A DNA stretch of 64,000 nt from Nitrosotalea devaniterrae (GTDB lineage Archaea; Thermoproteota; Nitrososphaeria; Nitrososphaerales; Nitrosopumilaceae), in assembly GCA_900065925.1 (NCBI GenBank), contig LN890280.1:1480451-1544450 (forward strand), given 5' to 3'. The notes below the pieces were generated by a model, which had not been told where the DNA came from, did not search any database, and worked only from the letters and a program-made list of their open reading frames with translations. Shown here piece after piece: positions 8,492 to 17,848 of the stretch. The position numbers were made by a program, and so were the translations under genes. Position 1 is the first letter of the stretch. Every line of letters starts with the position of its first letter.

Positions 8492-8817
8492 GCATCTACC
8501 AGTTTAACTTTTACTTTAGCATTCTTGCTTTCAAAAAATTTTGTCATAAAGGTAACAAATTTTTCTTCAATCTTTTTCCCTTTGGTTTTTGCAATCTGAT
8601 CTCCTAGTTTTAACTCCATCCCAGAAAGCAGTTCAATTTTTATCAATACTTTGAAAAAGGCCCAACCAAATCTTTCCATAGGATTGCTTACCAGAAAACC
8701 TTCTTTGATGTCACAAAGAGATTGTAATTCTTCCATGGCAGCTACAACAATCTCTCTGTCAATTTCATATTTGGTTGTTGCAATTTCAAGGATGGTGGCT
8801 CTACCGTGCATAAACAA
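8488..8817 (-). CDS. Hypothetical protein (109 aa)
   Basis: No family is recognised. The protein is soluble, with a helical N-terminal half ([26 protein letters not shown]) that could be a degenerate winged helix and a lysine-rich C-terminal half. It is probably the last gene of the RtcB, PDCD5-like, hypothetical run on the minus strand, 41 bp after the PDCD5-like gene. MHGRAT, one codon in from MF, is an alternative start. Confidence 0.6.
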   Translation of the reverse strand: MFMHGRATILEIATTKYEIDREIVVAAMEELQSLCDIKEGFLVSNPMERFGWAFFKVLIKIELLSGMELKLGDQIAKTKGKKIEEKFVTFMTKFFESKNAKVKVKLVDA

Positions 8818-8858
8818 TCATCCAACATGATGTAGGAATAATAAACTTAGTTACTAGA

Positions 8859-9344
8859 TCAGAAATTGTTTTCATTGAAATTATTATTAGATACTTCAGC
8901 CTGAGAATCACTAGAAGATTCAGGGTCTGATCCAGATTCAGATAATGATTTACTTTCTCCCTTTAGTTTATCAGACCAAGATACCATTTTACCATCTTGT
9001 TCAACATTAATTGTAGTTTGCATCCTTACGCGAATTCCAACTGACCTAAACAATGTCAGTAGCTTTCCTCCATCAATGATCTCAGTAATTTCACCGCCTT
9101 GGACAAGTTCTGCAAGTTTTTCTATGATAGTTTGAGTCTCATTTGGAAACTGTGATTCAGCATTCTGAAGCACTTCTTCTCCTCGATATCCGAGTTGTTT
9201 GAGAACAATGTCCCTAGGAGAAACCTTTTGTGCATTGGATTCAGGTTTTACTTCTTCAATTTTCTGTCTTTGTGAGATATTTTTTTGCATCTCAAGCATC
9301 CTCTTTGCTTTGAGAAGTTCAAGTTCTTTGTCTTCCTCTGTCAA
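8859..9344 (-). CDS. PDCD5-like DNA-binding protein (tentative)
   Basis: This 161-residue protein begins with a charged helix (EDKELELLKAKRMLEMQKN). A helical core follows with PRDIVLKQLGYRGEEVL, FPNETQTIIEKLAELVQGG and a glycine-bounded turn before DGGKLLTLFRSVGI, which resembles archaeal PDCD5/TFAR19 proteins. The last 30 residues are a low-complexity Ser/Glu/Asn tail. The family call is from helix pattern and order, not from a catalytic motif. The start overlaps the rtcB stop by 4 bp. Confidence 0.5.
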   Translation of the reverse strand: MTEEDKELELLKAKRMLEMQKNISQRQKIEEVKPESNAQKVSPRDIVLKQLGYRGEEVLQNAESQFPNETQTIIEKLAELVQGGEITEIIDGGKLLTLFRSVGIRVRMQTTINVEQDGKMVSWSDKLKGESKSLSESGSDPESSSDSQAEVSNNNFNENNF

Positions 9345-10822
9345 CCCTTGATTACCCCAATTGGAACCAATTTTGCTACTTTTGTAGCTATTCCAAGTTC
9401 ATGAGATACGTTTGCCACAGCATCAACATCTTTGTATGCTTCAGGCGTCTCTTCTACCACGCCTTCTCGTGTAAGAGCTTTTATGAAAATACCTTTATCA
9501 CCTAGTGATTTTTGAACTTGACTTTCTGTGAAATTTCTTCGTGCAGCAGATCTTGACATCATCCTTCCTGCACCATGAGCAGTAGAACCAAAACTCAAAT
9601 CCATAGAGCCTGGTTTTCCCAACAAAATCCAGCTACCAGTTCCCATAGATCCAGGTATAAAGACAGGCTGACCAATATCTCGATATTTTTTTGGGACTTC
9701 ATCTCTTCCTTGTGGGAATGCTCTTGTTGCACCTTTTCGATGAACTACAACTGACCGCATTTCACCATCAATTTTGTGTTTTTCAACTTTGGCAATATTA
9801 TGAGCTACGTCATAGATGAGTTTCATATCAAGATCAGATTCTGTTTGTTTGAAGACTCGCTCAAAGGCTTTTCTTGTCCAGTGTGTGATCATCTGTCTGT
9901 TACTCCATGCATAATTTAATGCGGCAAACATTGCTTTTCTATATGACTCACCCTCTTCTGAAGAATTTGGAACACATGCAAGTTCTCTGTCTACTAGATT
10001 TATTTTATATTTAGAAAGCGCTTGTTCTGATACCCGCAAATAATCACTACAAACTTGGTGTCCAAAACCTCTTGAACCACAGTGAATCAATACAGTAATT
10101 TGGCCTTCATTGAAAATTCCCATTTTTTTAGCAGCCTCTTTGTCATGAATTTGGTCAACACGTTGTACCTCAAGAAAGTGATTTCCAGAACCAAGGCTTC
10201 CTAATTGAGGTGCGCCTCTTTTACGTGCAGTAGGAGATATTTTTCCAGGATCAGCATTTTTTATCTGACCATTTTCTTCACACACATCAGCATCATCCTT
10301 TGAACCATATCCGTGATCAACTGCCCACTGTACTCCTTTTACAAGAACTTCATCAAGATCAGATGAGGTTAGTCTTACTGCACCCTTGGAACCTACACCA
10401 GATGGAATAGATGTGAATAGTTCAGTGACAAGTTCTTTTAGCCTAGGTCGAACATCTTTTTCCATAAGATTTGTTTTGATAAGCCTAACACCACAGTTGA
10501 TATCATAACCTACCCCTCCAGGGCTAATCATTCCATTTTCAGCATCCATGGCAGCTACGCCTCCAACAGGAAAACCATAACCCTCATGGCCATCTGGAAG
10601 AACTACAACATGCTTTAGCACACCAGGTATTGTGGATACGTTGATCGCTTGTTGAATTGTTCTATCGGTTAGCATTTTCTGCAATAATTTTTCATCAGCA
10701 TAAATTGTCACTGGAACTTTCATGCCTTTAGATGGATCAGCTTCAATACGATATTCCATCTCACGTATTTTCTTTGGAATTAGTGACGACATCCCTTTCT
10801 GCGAAAAAAGGTATCTGGACAC
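9341..10822 (-). CDS. rtcB: RNA-splicing ligase RtcB
   Basis: RtcB joins 2',3'-cyclic phosphate and 5'-OH ends with GTP and Mn, the ligation step for archaeal tRNA exons. At 493 residues it has the family length without an intein. Diagnostic segments are LPDGHEGYGFPVGGVAA, GVGYDINCGVRL with the metal cysteine, GSLGSGNHFLEVQ, VLIHCGSRGFGHQV, YDVAHNIAK, VHRKGATRAFP and GSMGTGSWIL. The conserved histidine motif SFGSTAHGAGR is present. At least three tRNAs in this window need such a ligase. It heads a small minus-strand operon. Confidence 0.97.
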   Translation of the reverse strand: MSRYLFSQKGMSSLIPKKIREMEYRIEADPSKGMKVPVTIYADEKLLQKMLTDRTIQQAINVSTIPGVLKHVVVLPDGHEGYGFPVGGVAAMDAENGMISPGGVGYDINCGVRLIKTNLMEKDVRPRLKELVTELFTSIPSGVGSKGAVRLTSSDLDEVLVKGVQWAVDHGYGSKDDADVCEENGQIKNADPGKISPTARKRGAPQLGSLGSGNHFLEVQRVDQIHDKEAAKKMGIFNEGQITVLIHCGSRGFGHQVCSDYLRVSEQALSKYKINLVDRELACVPNSSEEGESYRKAMFAALNYAWSNRQMITHWTRKAFERVFKQTESDLDMKLIYDVAHNIAKVEKHKIDGEMRSVVVHRKGATRAFPQGRDEVPKKYRDIGQPVFIPGSMGTGSWILLGKPGSMDLSFGSTAHGAGRMMSRSAARRNFTESQVQKSLGDKGIFIKALTREGVVEETPEAYKDVDAVANVSHELGIATKVAKLVPIGVIKG

Positions 10823-10855
10823 AATTTAAATCATGAGTATGGGATTTCTAATTAG

Positions 10856-11044
10856 TCATTTAATCAGCTTTGCAGTATGCCGATACAAATCATGTAATGT
10901 TTTACCATCAAGCAAGATGGCATCATCTTTTTGATCATCAGAATCTTTGTTTTCCAAGTTCTTTTTTTCAGGTTTTACATCAGGACACATGAATTTGATT
11001 TGTTTACAAGTATAGAAAAAAGTGTCGATTTCAAAGCCATACAA
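10856..11044 (-). CDS. Hypothetical small protein (62 aa)
   Basis: No family is recognised. The first 18 residues look unlike coding sequence, and an internal ATG at codon 19 (MCPDVKPEKKN) may be the real start, leaving a charged 44-residue peptide with an acidic middle (ENKDSDDQKDD) and a helical end LLDGKTLHDLYRHTAKLIK. It is divergent from purB, 35 bp away. It might be spurious. Confidence 0.4.
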   Translation of the reverse strand: MYGFEIDTFFYTCKQIKFMCPDVKPEKKNLENKDSDDQKDDAILLDGKTLHDLYRHTAKLIK

Positions 11045-11079
11045 GTAGATTTATTTTCCTTGATCAACTGATCCAAGAC

Positions 11080-12441
11080 ATGCCAATTCTTCCAATCGAT
11101 GGTGGTCGTTATGGTACAGATGAGATGAAGGAGATTTTTGATGATCAAAAAAAGATAACATATCAATTAGACATAGAGGCAGCTGTTGCCCTATCTCAAT
11201 CAGAGATAAGGATGATTCCAAAGGATGCAGCTTTGAACATATCAAAGATGGCAAAGTCTGGAAAGATTACAATAAAAAGAGTAAAACAGTTGGAAGCAAA
11301 AAGTGATCATGATACAGCGGCGTTGGTAGAGGCCCTAAGTGAGATTTGTAAGCCATCTGCAAAACCTTGGATACACTATGGTTTGACAAGCAATGATCTA
11401 GTAGATACAAGCAACTCACTACAATTCCGTGACACCCTTAGTATCATAGAACCAAAGGTAGCAAAACTAGCCATCATTTTAGCAGACAAGGCTGTAAAGT
11501 ACAAAGATTTACCAGCAGTAGGAAGGACACATGGTCAACATGCTAGCATAATTTCTTTTGGATTAAAATTTGCCAATTGGGCACATGAGATGTCAAAACA
11601 CGTAGAAAGAATAGAGGAAATAAAAAAGAGAATTTTGATTTGTAAAACACTTGGTGTTGTAGGTACCGGTTCTCTTATGGGTGCAAAAGCTTTGGAGGTA
11701 CAAAGAAGAGTGTCAAATAAGCTTCAGTTGTATCCCGCAGACGTTACAACCCAAGTGGTTGCACGTGAAAGATATGCAGAATTCATTTTTTACATGGCTT
11801 TGATTGGATCCACACTTGAAAAAATTGCCATAGAGATTCGTAATCTACAAAGAACAGAGATTGGCGAAGTTGCAGAATCTTTCAAGAAAGGACAGATGGG
11901 AAGCAGTGCAGTTCCAGTAAAAAGAAATCCTGTAAAAAGTGAGCGTGTAACTTCGCTTTCAAAATTATTACGCAGTCAGGTATCAGTGGCTTTTGAAAAT
12001 ATTCCGCTATGGCATGAAAGAGACTTGTCAAACTCTGCAAATGAGAGATTCATCATTCCAACTAGTGCAATTTTACTTGATGAGATGCTTGAAACCATGA
12101 TACGAATTGTCAGTTCTTTATTTGTAAATGAAGATAGAATAAGACAAAATCTTGAAATTACAAGAGGTCAGATATTTGCAGAATTTGTTTTGGATGCACT
12201 AATACAGAAAGGAGTTCCAAGATTTGAAGCATACAGAGACATCCAACGAATAGCATTTGCAGCGTCAGAAGAAGGAACAGATTTCAGAGATGCAGTAAGA
12301 AACGACAAGGCATTCTCATCACACCTGACTAACAAAGAGATTGACAGAGTATTCATTCCTGAAAATCATCTTGGTGCATCATTTGACATAATCAAGAATG
12401 TATCAAGTAAGGTCAGAAATTCATGTTCCAAGTTTTCTTGA
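11080..12441 (+). CDS. purB: Adenylosuccinate lyase
   Basis: This 453-residue member of the fumarase/ASL superfamily catalyses two fumarate-releasing steps of purine synthesis (SAICAR to AICAR, adenylosuccinate to AMP). It shows KSDHDTAALVEAL, the helix with IHYGLTSNDLVDTSN, the catalytic-base region RTHGQHAS and the signature loop GSSAVPVKRNPVKSE. The start MPILPIDGGRYG is typical of archaeal PurB. Its 3' end overlaps the convergent asparagine-synthase-like gene by 29 bp. Confidence 0.95.
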   Translation: MPILPIDGGRYGTDEMKEIFDDQKKITYQLDIEAAVALSQSEIRMIPKDAALNISKMAKSGKITIKRVKQLEAKSDHDTAALVEALSEICKPSAKPWIHYGLTSNDLVDTSNSLQFRDTLSIIEPKVAKLAIILADKAVKYKDLPAVGRTHGQHASIISFGLKFANWAHEMSKHVERIEEIKKRILICKTLGVVGTGSLMGAKALEVQRRVSNKLQLYPADVTTQVVARERYAEFIFYMALIGSTLEKIAIEIRNLQRTEIGEVAESFKKGQMGSSAVPVKRNPVKSERVTSLSKLLRSQVSVAFENIPLWHERDLSNSANERFIIPTSAILLDEMLETMIRIVSSLFVNEDRIRQNLEITRGQIFAEFVLDALIQKGVPRFEAYRDIQRIAFAASEEGTDFRDAVRNDKAFSSHLTNKEIDRVFIPENHLGASFDIIKNVSSKVRNSCSKFS

Positions 12442-13204
12442 CTTTTAAGAGATTTTTATGAATCAAAGATCCATACTGCATTGCTTTTTTTAGCTTTAAA
12501 GCAGATTCTTCTGGAACTCCAATTGCCATTGCAAGTTTTCTGACAATATGTTTTCTGACAAGGTCATCTTTGCCATTTATTTTATGTTCTAATGGAATAG
12601 TTTTTCCAAATTCTACAAATTTTTCGGATAAAAATGGCTGTACAATCATAACATCAAATTCAGATGCAATTTTGTTTACTGCCTTCATCATTCTCAGTTC
12701 ATTGTCTAGCTTGTCTTTTATCATATCAAGTACCGCATCTGCTCCATCAGAGATTGAATCTCTATAGGCATTATATCCACAGAAGAGCTCGTCTATGCCA
12801 TTGGCAGTAATTACCTTGCTAATTTTGTGTTTTTTTGCAAGTTTTGCTACATAATAAAATGCAATACAGTTTTCATTCCAAGATAAATTATCCACATTGA
12901 TTTCATCCCAGATCTTTTTTGCTACATCTGAAAATGTTTTCTCTGAAATTATTTCCACCTCGTGATCCATACCAAGCATTTTTGCCATTTTTTTTGAAAA
13001 CTCTATATCGTGAGAATCCTCAAAACCCATAGTAAGAAGTAACACATCATATCCAAGATCTTGACAAATTTTTGCCAAAAGACAACTATCAACTCCACCA
13101 GAAAATGAAATTCCAATTTTTGAAGAATCTTTTACGCCTTCGATAGCTCTGATCATTTGTATGTGTAGTTTATTTTCAAGATCTGTCATTGTCCCAGTAA
13201 CCAT
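12413..13204 (-). CDS. Asparagine-synthase-like ATP pyrophosphatase
   Basis: This 263-residue PP-loop protein carries the ATP motif SGGVDS (about residue 35), TMGFEDSHDIEF and the AsnB-type segment NGIDELFCGYNAYRD. It corresponds to the C-terminal synthetase domain of AsnB without the glutaminase domain. It would adenylate a carboxylate, but the acceptor is not known. It could act on free aspartate or on a peptide or cofactor. The ATG at 13204 follows a TATA-like element shared with the divergent PCD gene (TTAAATATAGG around 13232-13242). Confidence 0.78.
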   Translation of the reverse strand: MVTGTMTDLENKLHIQMIRAIEGVKDSSKIGISFSGGVDSCLLAKICQDLGYDVLLLTMGFEDSHDIEFSKKMAKMLGMDHEVEIISEKTFSDVAKKIWDEINVDNLSWNENCIAFYYVAKLAKKHKISKVITANGIDELFCGYNAYRDSISDGADAVLDMIKDKLDNELRMMKAVNKIASEFDVMIVQPFLSEKFVEFGKTIPLEHKINGKDDLVRKHIVRKLAMAIGVPEESALKLKKAMQYGSLIHKNLLKVKKTWNMNF

Positions 13205-13259
13205 TTCACAATAGACTCGCTTTGAGAGTTAAATATAGGATTCTGTAAAACATGTTAGA

Positions 13260-13541
13260 ATGTTCAGATTAACTGAAGAACAAATCAGAACAGAATTATC
13301 AGGATTGGATGGATGGAGTGTGTTAAACGGAAAACTGCACAAAGACTTTGTATTTGATGATTTTATCGAGGCATTTGGTTTTATGTGCAAAGCAGCAATA
13401 CACATAGAAAAAATGAACCACCATCCAGAATGGTTCAACGTATACAACAAGATTTCAGTAGACTTGGTAACACATGATGCAGGAGGAATCACACAAAATG
13501 ATATTACCCTTGCAAGAACTTTGAACTTGCTAGAAAAATAA
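13260..13541 (+). CDS. 4a-hydroxytetrahydrobiopterin dehydratase (PCD/DCoH)
   Basis: This 93-residue protein has the pterin-4a-carbinolamine dehydratase fold. The catalytic region [28 protein letters not shown] carries the paired histidines of the HHP motif and the downstream His. PCD regenerates quinonoid pterins, and in organisms without aromatic hydroxylases it may serve molybdopterin-related chemistry. It precedes the 6-pyruvoyl-tetrahydropterin synthase-like gene by about 50 bp, so both pterin genes are neighbours. Confidence 0.93.
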   Translation: MFRLTEEQIRTELSGLDGWSVLNGKLHKDFVFDDFIEAFGFMCKAAIHIEKMNHHPEWFNVYNKISVDLVTHDAGGITQNDITLARTLNLLEK

Positions 13542-13593
13542 GCACTATAACATCTGTACAGAATTTATATACGGATTGAGAAGGATTTTTCAA

Positions 13594-14415
13594 ATGTCAA
13601 CAGGCTCTACGGTTTTGGATTCTGATTTCAAGTATATCGATGGCAAGGGTAATCTTTTGAAAAGTAGAACAGAGCTCTCAATAGCACAGATGCTTGAATT
13701 TTTACAAATAGAATACCAGTACGATTATGCAATAACCCTGAAAAATGGAAAGAAGGTAAATGTTGATTTTAAGACAGACAAAGGCTTGATAGAGGTAATT
13801 GACACTGAAATAGACATTGCAAAATACAAAGAGCTCAAAGCGGAATTGTCTGATGTGAAAATAATTGCAATGGGCCATCCAAAATTTGCAGCAAGACTAT
13901 CAGAATTACAAGATATCATACTCTACAAGACCCAAGAAGTACAAACAGGTTCCATATTCATGGAAGATCCCTCATTTGCATTTGATTATGCCCACATATT
14001 GCCCCTAGTTGAAAAATGCTCAATTCTACACGGTCATACATCATCTGTCACAGTTGAACTAGTTGGAGAGATGAAAAATAACTTGTTGATGGATTTTGGA
14101 GAAGCAAAAAAGATAATCAAGGAAGTCATCTCGATTTTAGATCATAAATTTTTCATTAATGAAAAATATCTCATTAAGGAAGATGGTGAGCACTATAGAA
14201 TTGGATTTGACGGTCCAAAGGGAAGATTTGATCTCCAAGTTCCAAAGAATACAACTTATCTTTTAAGAGGGGAGGCAACTGTTGAGAATTTATCCACTGA
14301 ATTGATCAAGCTACTTGTTCCAAAGATGCCAAAAAATATTGAAGCTGTAGGAGTCTACATTTATGAGGGCTATAACAAGGGCGCTCACATAATATCACAA
14401 ATCTCAAAGATCTAA
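13594..14415 (+). CDS. 6-pyruvoyl-tetrahydropterin synthase-like protein with N-terminal nuclease-like domain
   Basis: This protein has 273 residues from ATG 13594; a TTG at 13576 is in frame, but the TATA box at 13563-13570 places the transcript start near 13594. Residues about 20-110 resemble a PD-(D/E)XK fold (RTELSIAQML with E27, KVNVDF with D58, GLIEVIDTE with E67) but lack the ExK lysine. Residues about 118-273 are PTPS/QueD: FAFDYAH (His134), KCSILHGH (catalytic Cys142, His146, His148) and a final EATVENLSTEL helix. The zinc triad and the cysteine are intact. A role in 7-cyano-7-deazaguanine (archaeosine) or tetrahydropterin synthesis is expected. The job of the extra domain is unknown. 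Confidence 0.8.
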   Translation: MSTGSTVLDSDFKYIDGKGNLLKSRTELSIAQMLEFLQIEYQYDYAITLKNGKKVNVDFKTDKGLIEVIDTEIDIAKYKELKAELSDVKIIAMGHPKFAARLSELQDIILYKTQEVQTGSIFMEDPSFAFDYAHILPLVEKCSILHGHTSSVTVELVGEMKNNLLMDFGEAKKIIKEVISILDHKFFINEKYLIKEDGEHYRIGFDGPKGRFDLQVPKNTTYLLRGEATVENLSTELIKLLVPKMPKNIEAVGVYIYEGYNKGAHIISQISKI

Positions 14416-14418
14416 GAT

Positions 14419-16734
14419 ATGGAACCGACTATCAAGGAAACTGCTTGGAATCCTGAGATTGAAAAACAAATTCTAAAACAATGGGAAGAATCACGGATTT
14501 ATGATTTCAAACCAGAAGGAGATGTGTTTGTAATTGATACACCTCCACCTTATCCATCAGGGAGACCATGGCACATCGGTGCAGCATCACACTATGCTCA
14601 GATAGACATGATTGCAAGAACTGCAAGAATGTTTGGAAAAAATGTCTTGTTCCCAATAGGAATTGACAGAAACGGTCTCCCCGTTGAGATGTACACTGAA
14701 AAAAAGCATGGAATTAGAATGCATGAGACAGAAAGAGGTGAGTTTCTCAAGCTCTGTGCAACAGCACTAGATGATTTGGAGGCAGAAATGATACAGATTA
14801 TGAAGAGTCTTGGCCTTAGTGGCAATTTTGCAGAATATTACAGAACAGACTCTGAGAAATATCGTACTCTGACCCAGTCAACATTTATCGAGATGTGGAA
14901 AAAAGGACAGATCTATCTTGCAAACAGACCCAACAACTATGATTGGGTCACAGGCACTACAATAGCAGATGCAGAGATAATCTACGAAGAAATTCCTACC
15001 AAGCTAGTTCACATGAAGTTTACGATAAAAGAGATTGAAAAGATCATAATCATTGCAAGTACAAGACCAGAATTGTTATGTGCATGTCAGACAGTAATTG
15101 TAAATCCAGAAGATGAAAGATATAGAGATGTTATCGGGAAAAAAGTAACCATTCCACTGATAAATAGAGAAGTGGAGATCAAGACTCACCCTTCCGCTGA
15201 AAAAGAATTTGGTTCCGGGGCAGTTATGGTGTGTAGCTATGGTGATCAAAACGATGTTGCGTTGTTCAGGGATCTCAAGCTAGAAGAGATTGCAGCAGTT
15301 GGAACAAATGGAAGAATGAAAGAGGTAGCAGGACCATATACAGGCCTCAAGGTAAAACAAGCAAGAGAGAAAATAATTGAAGATTTACAAAACCAAGGTC
15401 TTGTAGAAAAAATAGAGAGTATCAATCATAGAACTCCAATATCTGAGAGAAGTAAGACTGCAATTGAAATCATATCCATGGAAGAATATTACCTAAAACA
15501 AAAAGATGCAGTTGATAAAATAAAAGAACTTGGAACAAAAATTGATTTTCATCCTCCAATGCATAAACAGATCCTGATGAATTGGCTGGAATCAATCTCA
15601 ATTGATTGGCCAATATCAAGAAGAAGATTTTATGGTACAGAGATACCCATATGGTATTGTAAAAAGTGTAATGAGCCGCATGTGCCAGAACCTGGAAAAT
15701 ACTATAGACCTTGGAAAGATCCTAGTCCAATATCAAAGTGTACCAAGTGTGATTCTACAGAATTCGTAGGAGAACAACGTACTTTTGATACTTGGATGGA
15801 TTCTAGTGTATCACCACTATATATCACAAAATACAAGCAAGATGAAGAATTTTTTAGAAAAACATACCCTACTACCATTAGACCACAGTCAAAGGACATA
15901 GTGCGTACATGGCTATACTACACCATATTACGATGTGAACAACTCACTGGCAAGACGCCATGGAGTGATGCATGGATAATGGGATATGGTGTTGATGAAC
16001 ATGGTGCAAAGATGAGTAAAAGTAAGGGCAATGTAGTTGATCCCCTTCCAATCATACAGAAATTTGGTGCAGATACATTCAGGTTCTGGAGCGCAAGTGA
16101 GATAAATCTAGGATATGATTTTAGATGCTCTGAGCAAAAAATAGAGACAACCAAAAAGTTTCTAAGTAAACTTTGGAATGTTTCAAGATTTCTTTCTGGA
16201 TTTCCAGTAATAAAATCTGGAAACCCCAGTCCTTCTGACAAGTGGATACTCTCAGAACTTGACAAGGTGATCATAGAATGCAAAAAGGGTTACAGCGAAT
16301 ACAATTTCTTTGTGCCTGCCACTGCATTAAGAGAATTTACGTGGAATCTTTTTGCAGCACATTATATTGAAATGGTAAAGGGAAGAGCATATAGTTCTGG
16401 TTTTACAGACGAAGAGCGAGACGGAGCAATATTTACACTACACAAGGTTCTTTCTTCAGTTTTGACACTACTTGCACCAATTACACCATTTATCACAGAC
16501 TATCTATGGCACAATCTATATTCACAAAATACCATACACCATGAAAAATTTGTAGAACCCGAAGGTCATGAGGACTGGACAAAATACACAAAGGAGATTA
16601 CTGAATTTAATTCAGAAGTGTGGAACAAGAAAAAAAGTATGAATTTATCATTAAAAGATACAGTAGAGATTACAATTCCAACAAGCTTGGAGATATTTGC
16701 AAAAGATCTCAGGGCGATGCATAACATAAAGTAA
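14419..16734 (+). CDS. valS: Valyl-tRNA synthetase
   Basis: This 771-residue class I synthetase has a PPPYPSGRPWHIGAA HIGH-type motif (His52), a long CP1 editing insertion from about residue 170 to 400 with the STRPELL editing signature, DTWMDSSVSPL, a WIMGYGVDEHGAKMSKSKGN KMSKS loop near residue 531, and an anticodon-binding helix bundle. The DTWMDSS segment and overall length favour ValRS over IleRS or LeuRS. It starts 3 bp after the pterin synthase stop, so the two are probably co-transcribed. Confidence 0.88.
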   Translation: MEPTIKETAWNPEIEKQILKQWEESRIYDFKPEGDVFVIDTPPPYPSGRPWHIGAASHYAQIDMIARTARMFGKNVLFPIGIDRNGLPVEMYTEKKHGIRMHETERGEFLKLCATALDDLEAEMIQIMKSLGLSGNFAEYYRTDSEKYRTLTQSTFIEMWKKGQIYLANRPNNYDWVTGTTIADAEIIYEEIPTKLVHMKFTIKEIEKIIIIASTRPELLCACQTVIVNPEDERYRDVIGKKVTIPLINREVEIKTHPSAEKEFGSGAVMVCSYGDQNDVALFRDLKLEEIAAVGTNGRMKEVAGPYTGLKVKQAREKIIEDLQNQGLVEKIESINHRTPISERSKTAIEIISMEEYYLKQKDAVDKIKELGTKIDFHPPMHKQILMNWLESISIDWPISRRRFYGTEIPIWYCKKCNEPHVPEPGKYYRPWKDPSPISKCTKCDSTEFVGEQRTFDTWMDSSVSPLYITKYKQDEEFFRKTYPTTIRPQSKDIVRTWLYYTILRCEQLTGKTPWSDAWIMGYGVDEHGAKMSKSKGNVVDPLPIIQKFGADTFRFWSASEINLGYDFRCSEQKIETTKKFLSKLWNVSRFLSGFPVIKSGNPSPSDKWILSELDKVIIECKKGYSEYNFFVPATALREFTWNLFAAHYIEMVKGRAYSSGFTDEERDGAIFTLHKVLSSVLTLLAPITPFITDYLWHNLYSQNTIHHEKFVEPEGHEDWTKYTKEITEFNSEVWNKKKSMNLSLKDTVEITIPTSLEIFAKDLRAMHNIK

Positions 16735-16796
16735 TACAATCAAGACTGACGAAATTCTGTTGAGATTTAAATAACATCGTGTTGTATCGTGACATC

Positions 16797-17165
16797 ATGC
16801 CACGAATTGTACATTTTGACATTCCTTCAGATAATCCAGAACGAGCACAGAGATTCTATCAAGATGTATTTGGATGGAAGTTTGACAAATGGGAGGGTCC
16901 CATGGAATACTGGATGATAAAAACTGGAGAAGATAATACACCCGGAATTAATGGAGGTTTGGCAAGAAGGATGCCTGGGCAAATAGGCATGACAAATACA
17001 ATAGACATACCATCAATTGATGAATATGTAATCAAGGTTCAATCAAGTGGTGGTCAGATACTAGTACCAAAAATGGAGATCCCAGGAGTTGGCTATTTTG
17101 CAACATGCATGGATACAGAAGGAAATATTTTTGGAATCATCCAGATGAATCAAAAGACAAAATAG
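16797..17165 (+). CDS. VOC/glyoxalase-like protein
   Basis: This 122-residue protein has one vicinal-oxygen-chelate unit pair: VHFDIPSDNPERAQRFYQDVFGW at the start and YFATCMDTEGNIFGIIQ at the end, the usual metal-ligand positions (H and E). The ATG at 16797 is preferred over GTG 16779 because TTTAAATA at about 16766-16773 would place transcription close to 16797. The substrate is unknown; such proteins include glyoxalases, dioxygenases and drug-binding proteins. Confidence 0.8.
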   Translation: MPRIVHFDIPSDNPERAQRFYQDVFGWKFDKWEGPMEYWMIKTGEDNTPGINGGLARRMPGQIGMTNTIDIPSIDEYVIKVQSSGGQILVPKMEIPGVGYFATCMDTEGNIFGIIQMNQKTK

Positions 17166-17170
17166 AATTT

Positions 17171-17749
17171 TCAGGCAGTTAGTTTTATCAGCAGTTTAGC
17201 AACATTAGCACCAATTCTTTTTACGCTGTCCTCTTGTTTTTTGTCTTTTAGAGTACCATTAGTATTGAATACCTCATGAGCTTTTGCTACTGCAATTTGA
17301 TCTGGAATTACAAGAACACTGATGTTTTCAAGAATGGCTCGTACGTGAACCAATCCACGAAGACCTCCAAGACCTCCAGGAGATGCACTCATTATCCCTG
17401 CAACCTTACCCTTGAAACAAGCCAAAGGTTCCTCACCTTCAGACACTCTAGATGTCCAGTCAATTGTATTTTTTAGAACACCAGAGATTGAGCTGTTATA
17501 CTCTGGCGATGATATGAGAAATCCTTGGTGCGATAGCATCAAGTCCTTGAGCTTGCGTGCATTAGAAGGAAGTCCATCTTTTTGTTCCAGATCTCCATCA
17601 TAGAGAGGCATTGCAAAATCTCGAAGATCAATTACAGTAACATCCACATTGTTCTCCGTTGCACCTATTGCCGCAATTTTTACTAGTTTTTTATTAAATG
17701 AATCAATACGAGTACTTCCTGCAAATGCAAGAATTTTCGGTTTTGTCAA
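17171..17749 (-). CDS. NADPH-dependent FMN reductase family flavoprotein
   Basis: This 192-residue flavodoxin-fold protein has the phosphate loop GSTRIDSFNKKL, the SSPEYNSSISGVLKNTIDW flavin-binding segment and SASPGGLGGLRGLVHVR, all typical of the ArsH/ChrR/SsuE group. It reduces FMN, quinones or metal ions with NAD(P)H. It is convergent with the VOC gene, whose stop lies 6 bp away. Confidence 0.9.
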   Translation of the reverse strand: MTKPKILAFAGSTRIDSFNKKLVKIAAIGATENNVDVTVIDLRDFAMPLYDGDLEQKDGLPSNARKLKDLMLSHQGFLISSPEYNSSISGVLKNTIDWTSRVSEGEEPLACFKGKVAGIMSASPGGLGGLRGLVHVRAILENISVLVIPDQIAVAKAHEVFNTNGTLKDKKQEDSVKRIGANVAKLLIKLTA

Positions 17750-17848
17750 TTATGATTTGACACGATCATGGCTTAACAAGTTTTCTCTTCAATAATAGAA
17801 CCGTATTTGTGGCGTTCTTTAAATAATAATTTTATCTTTCACTAAGAG

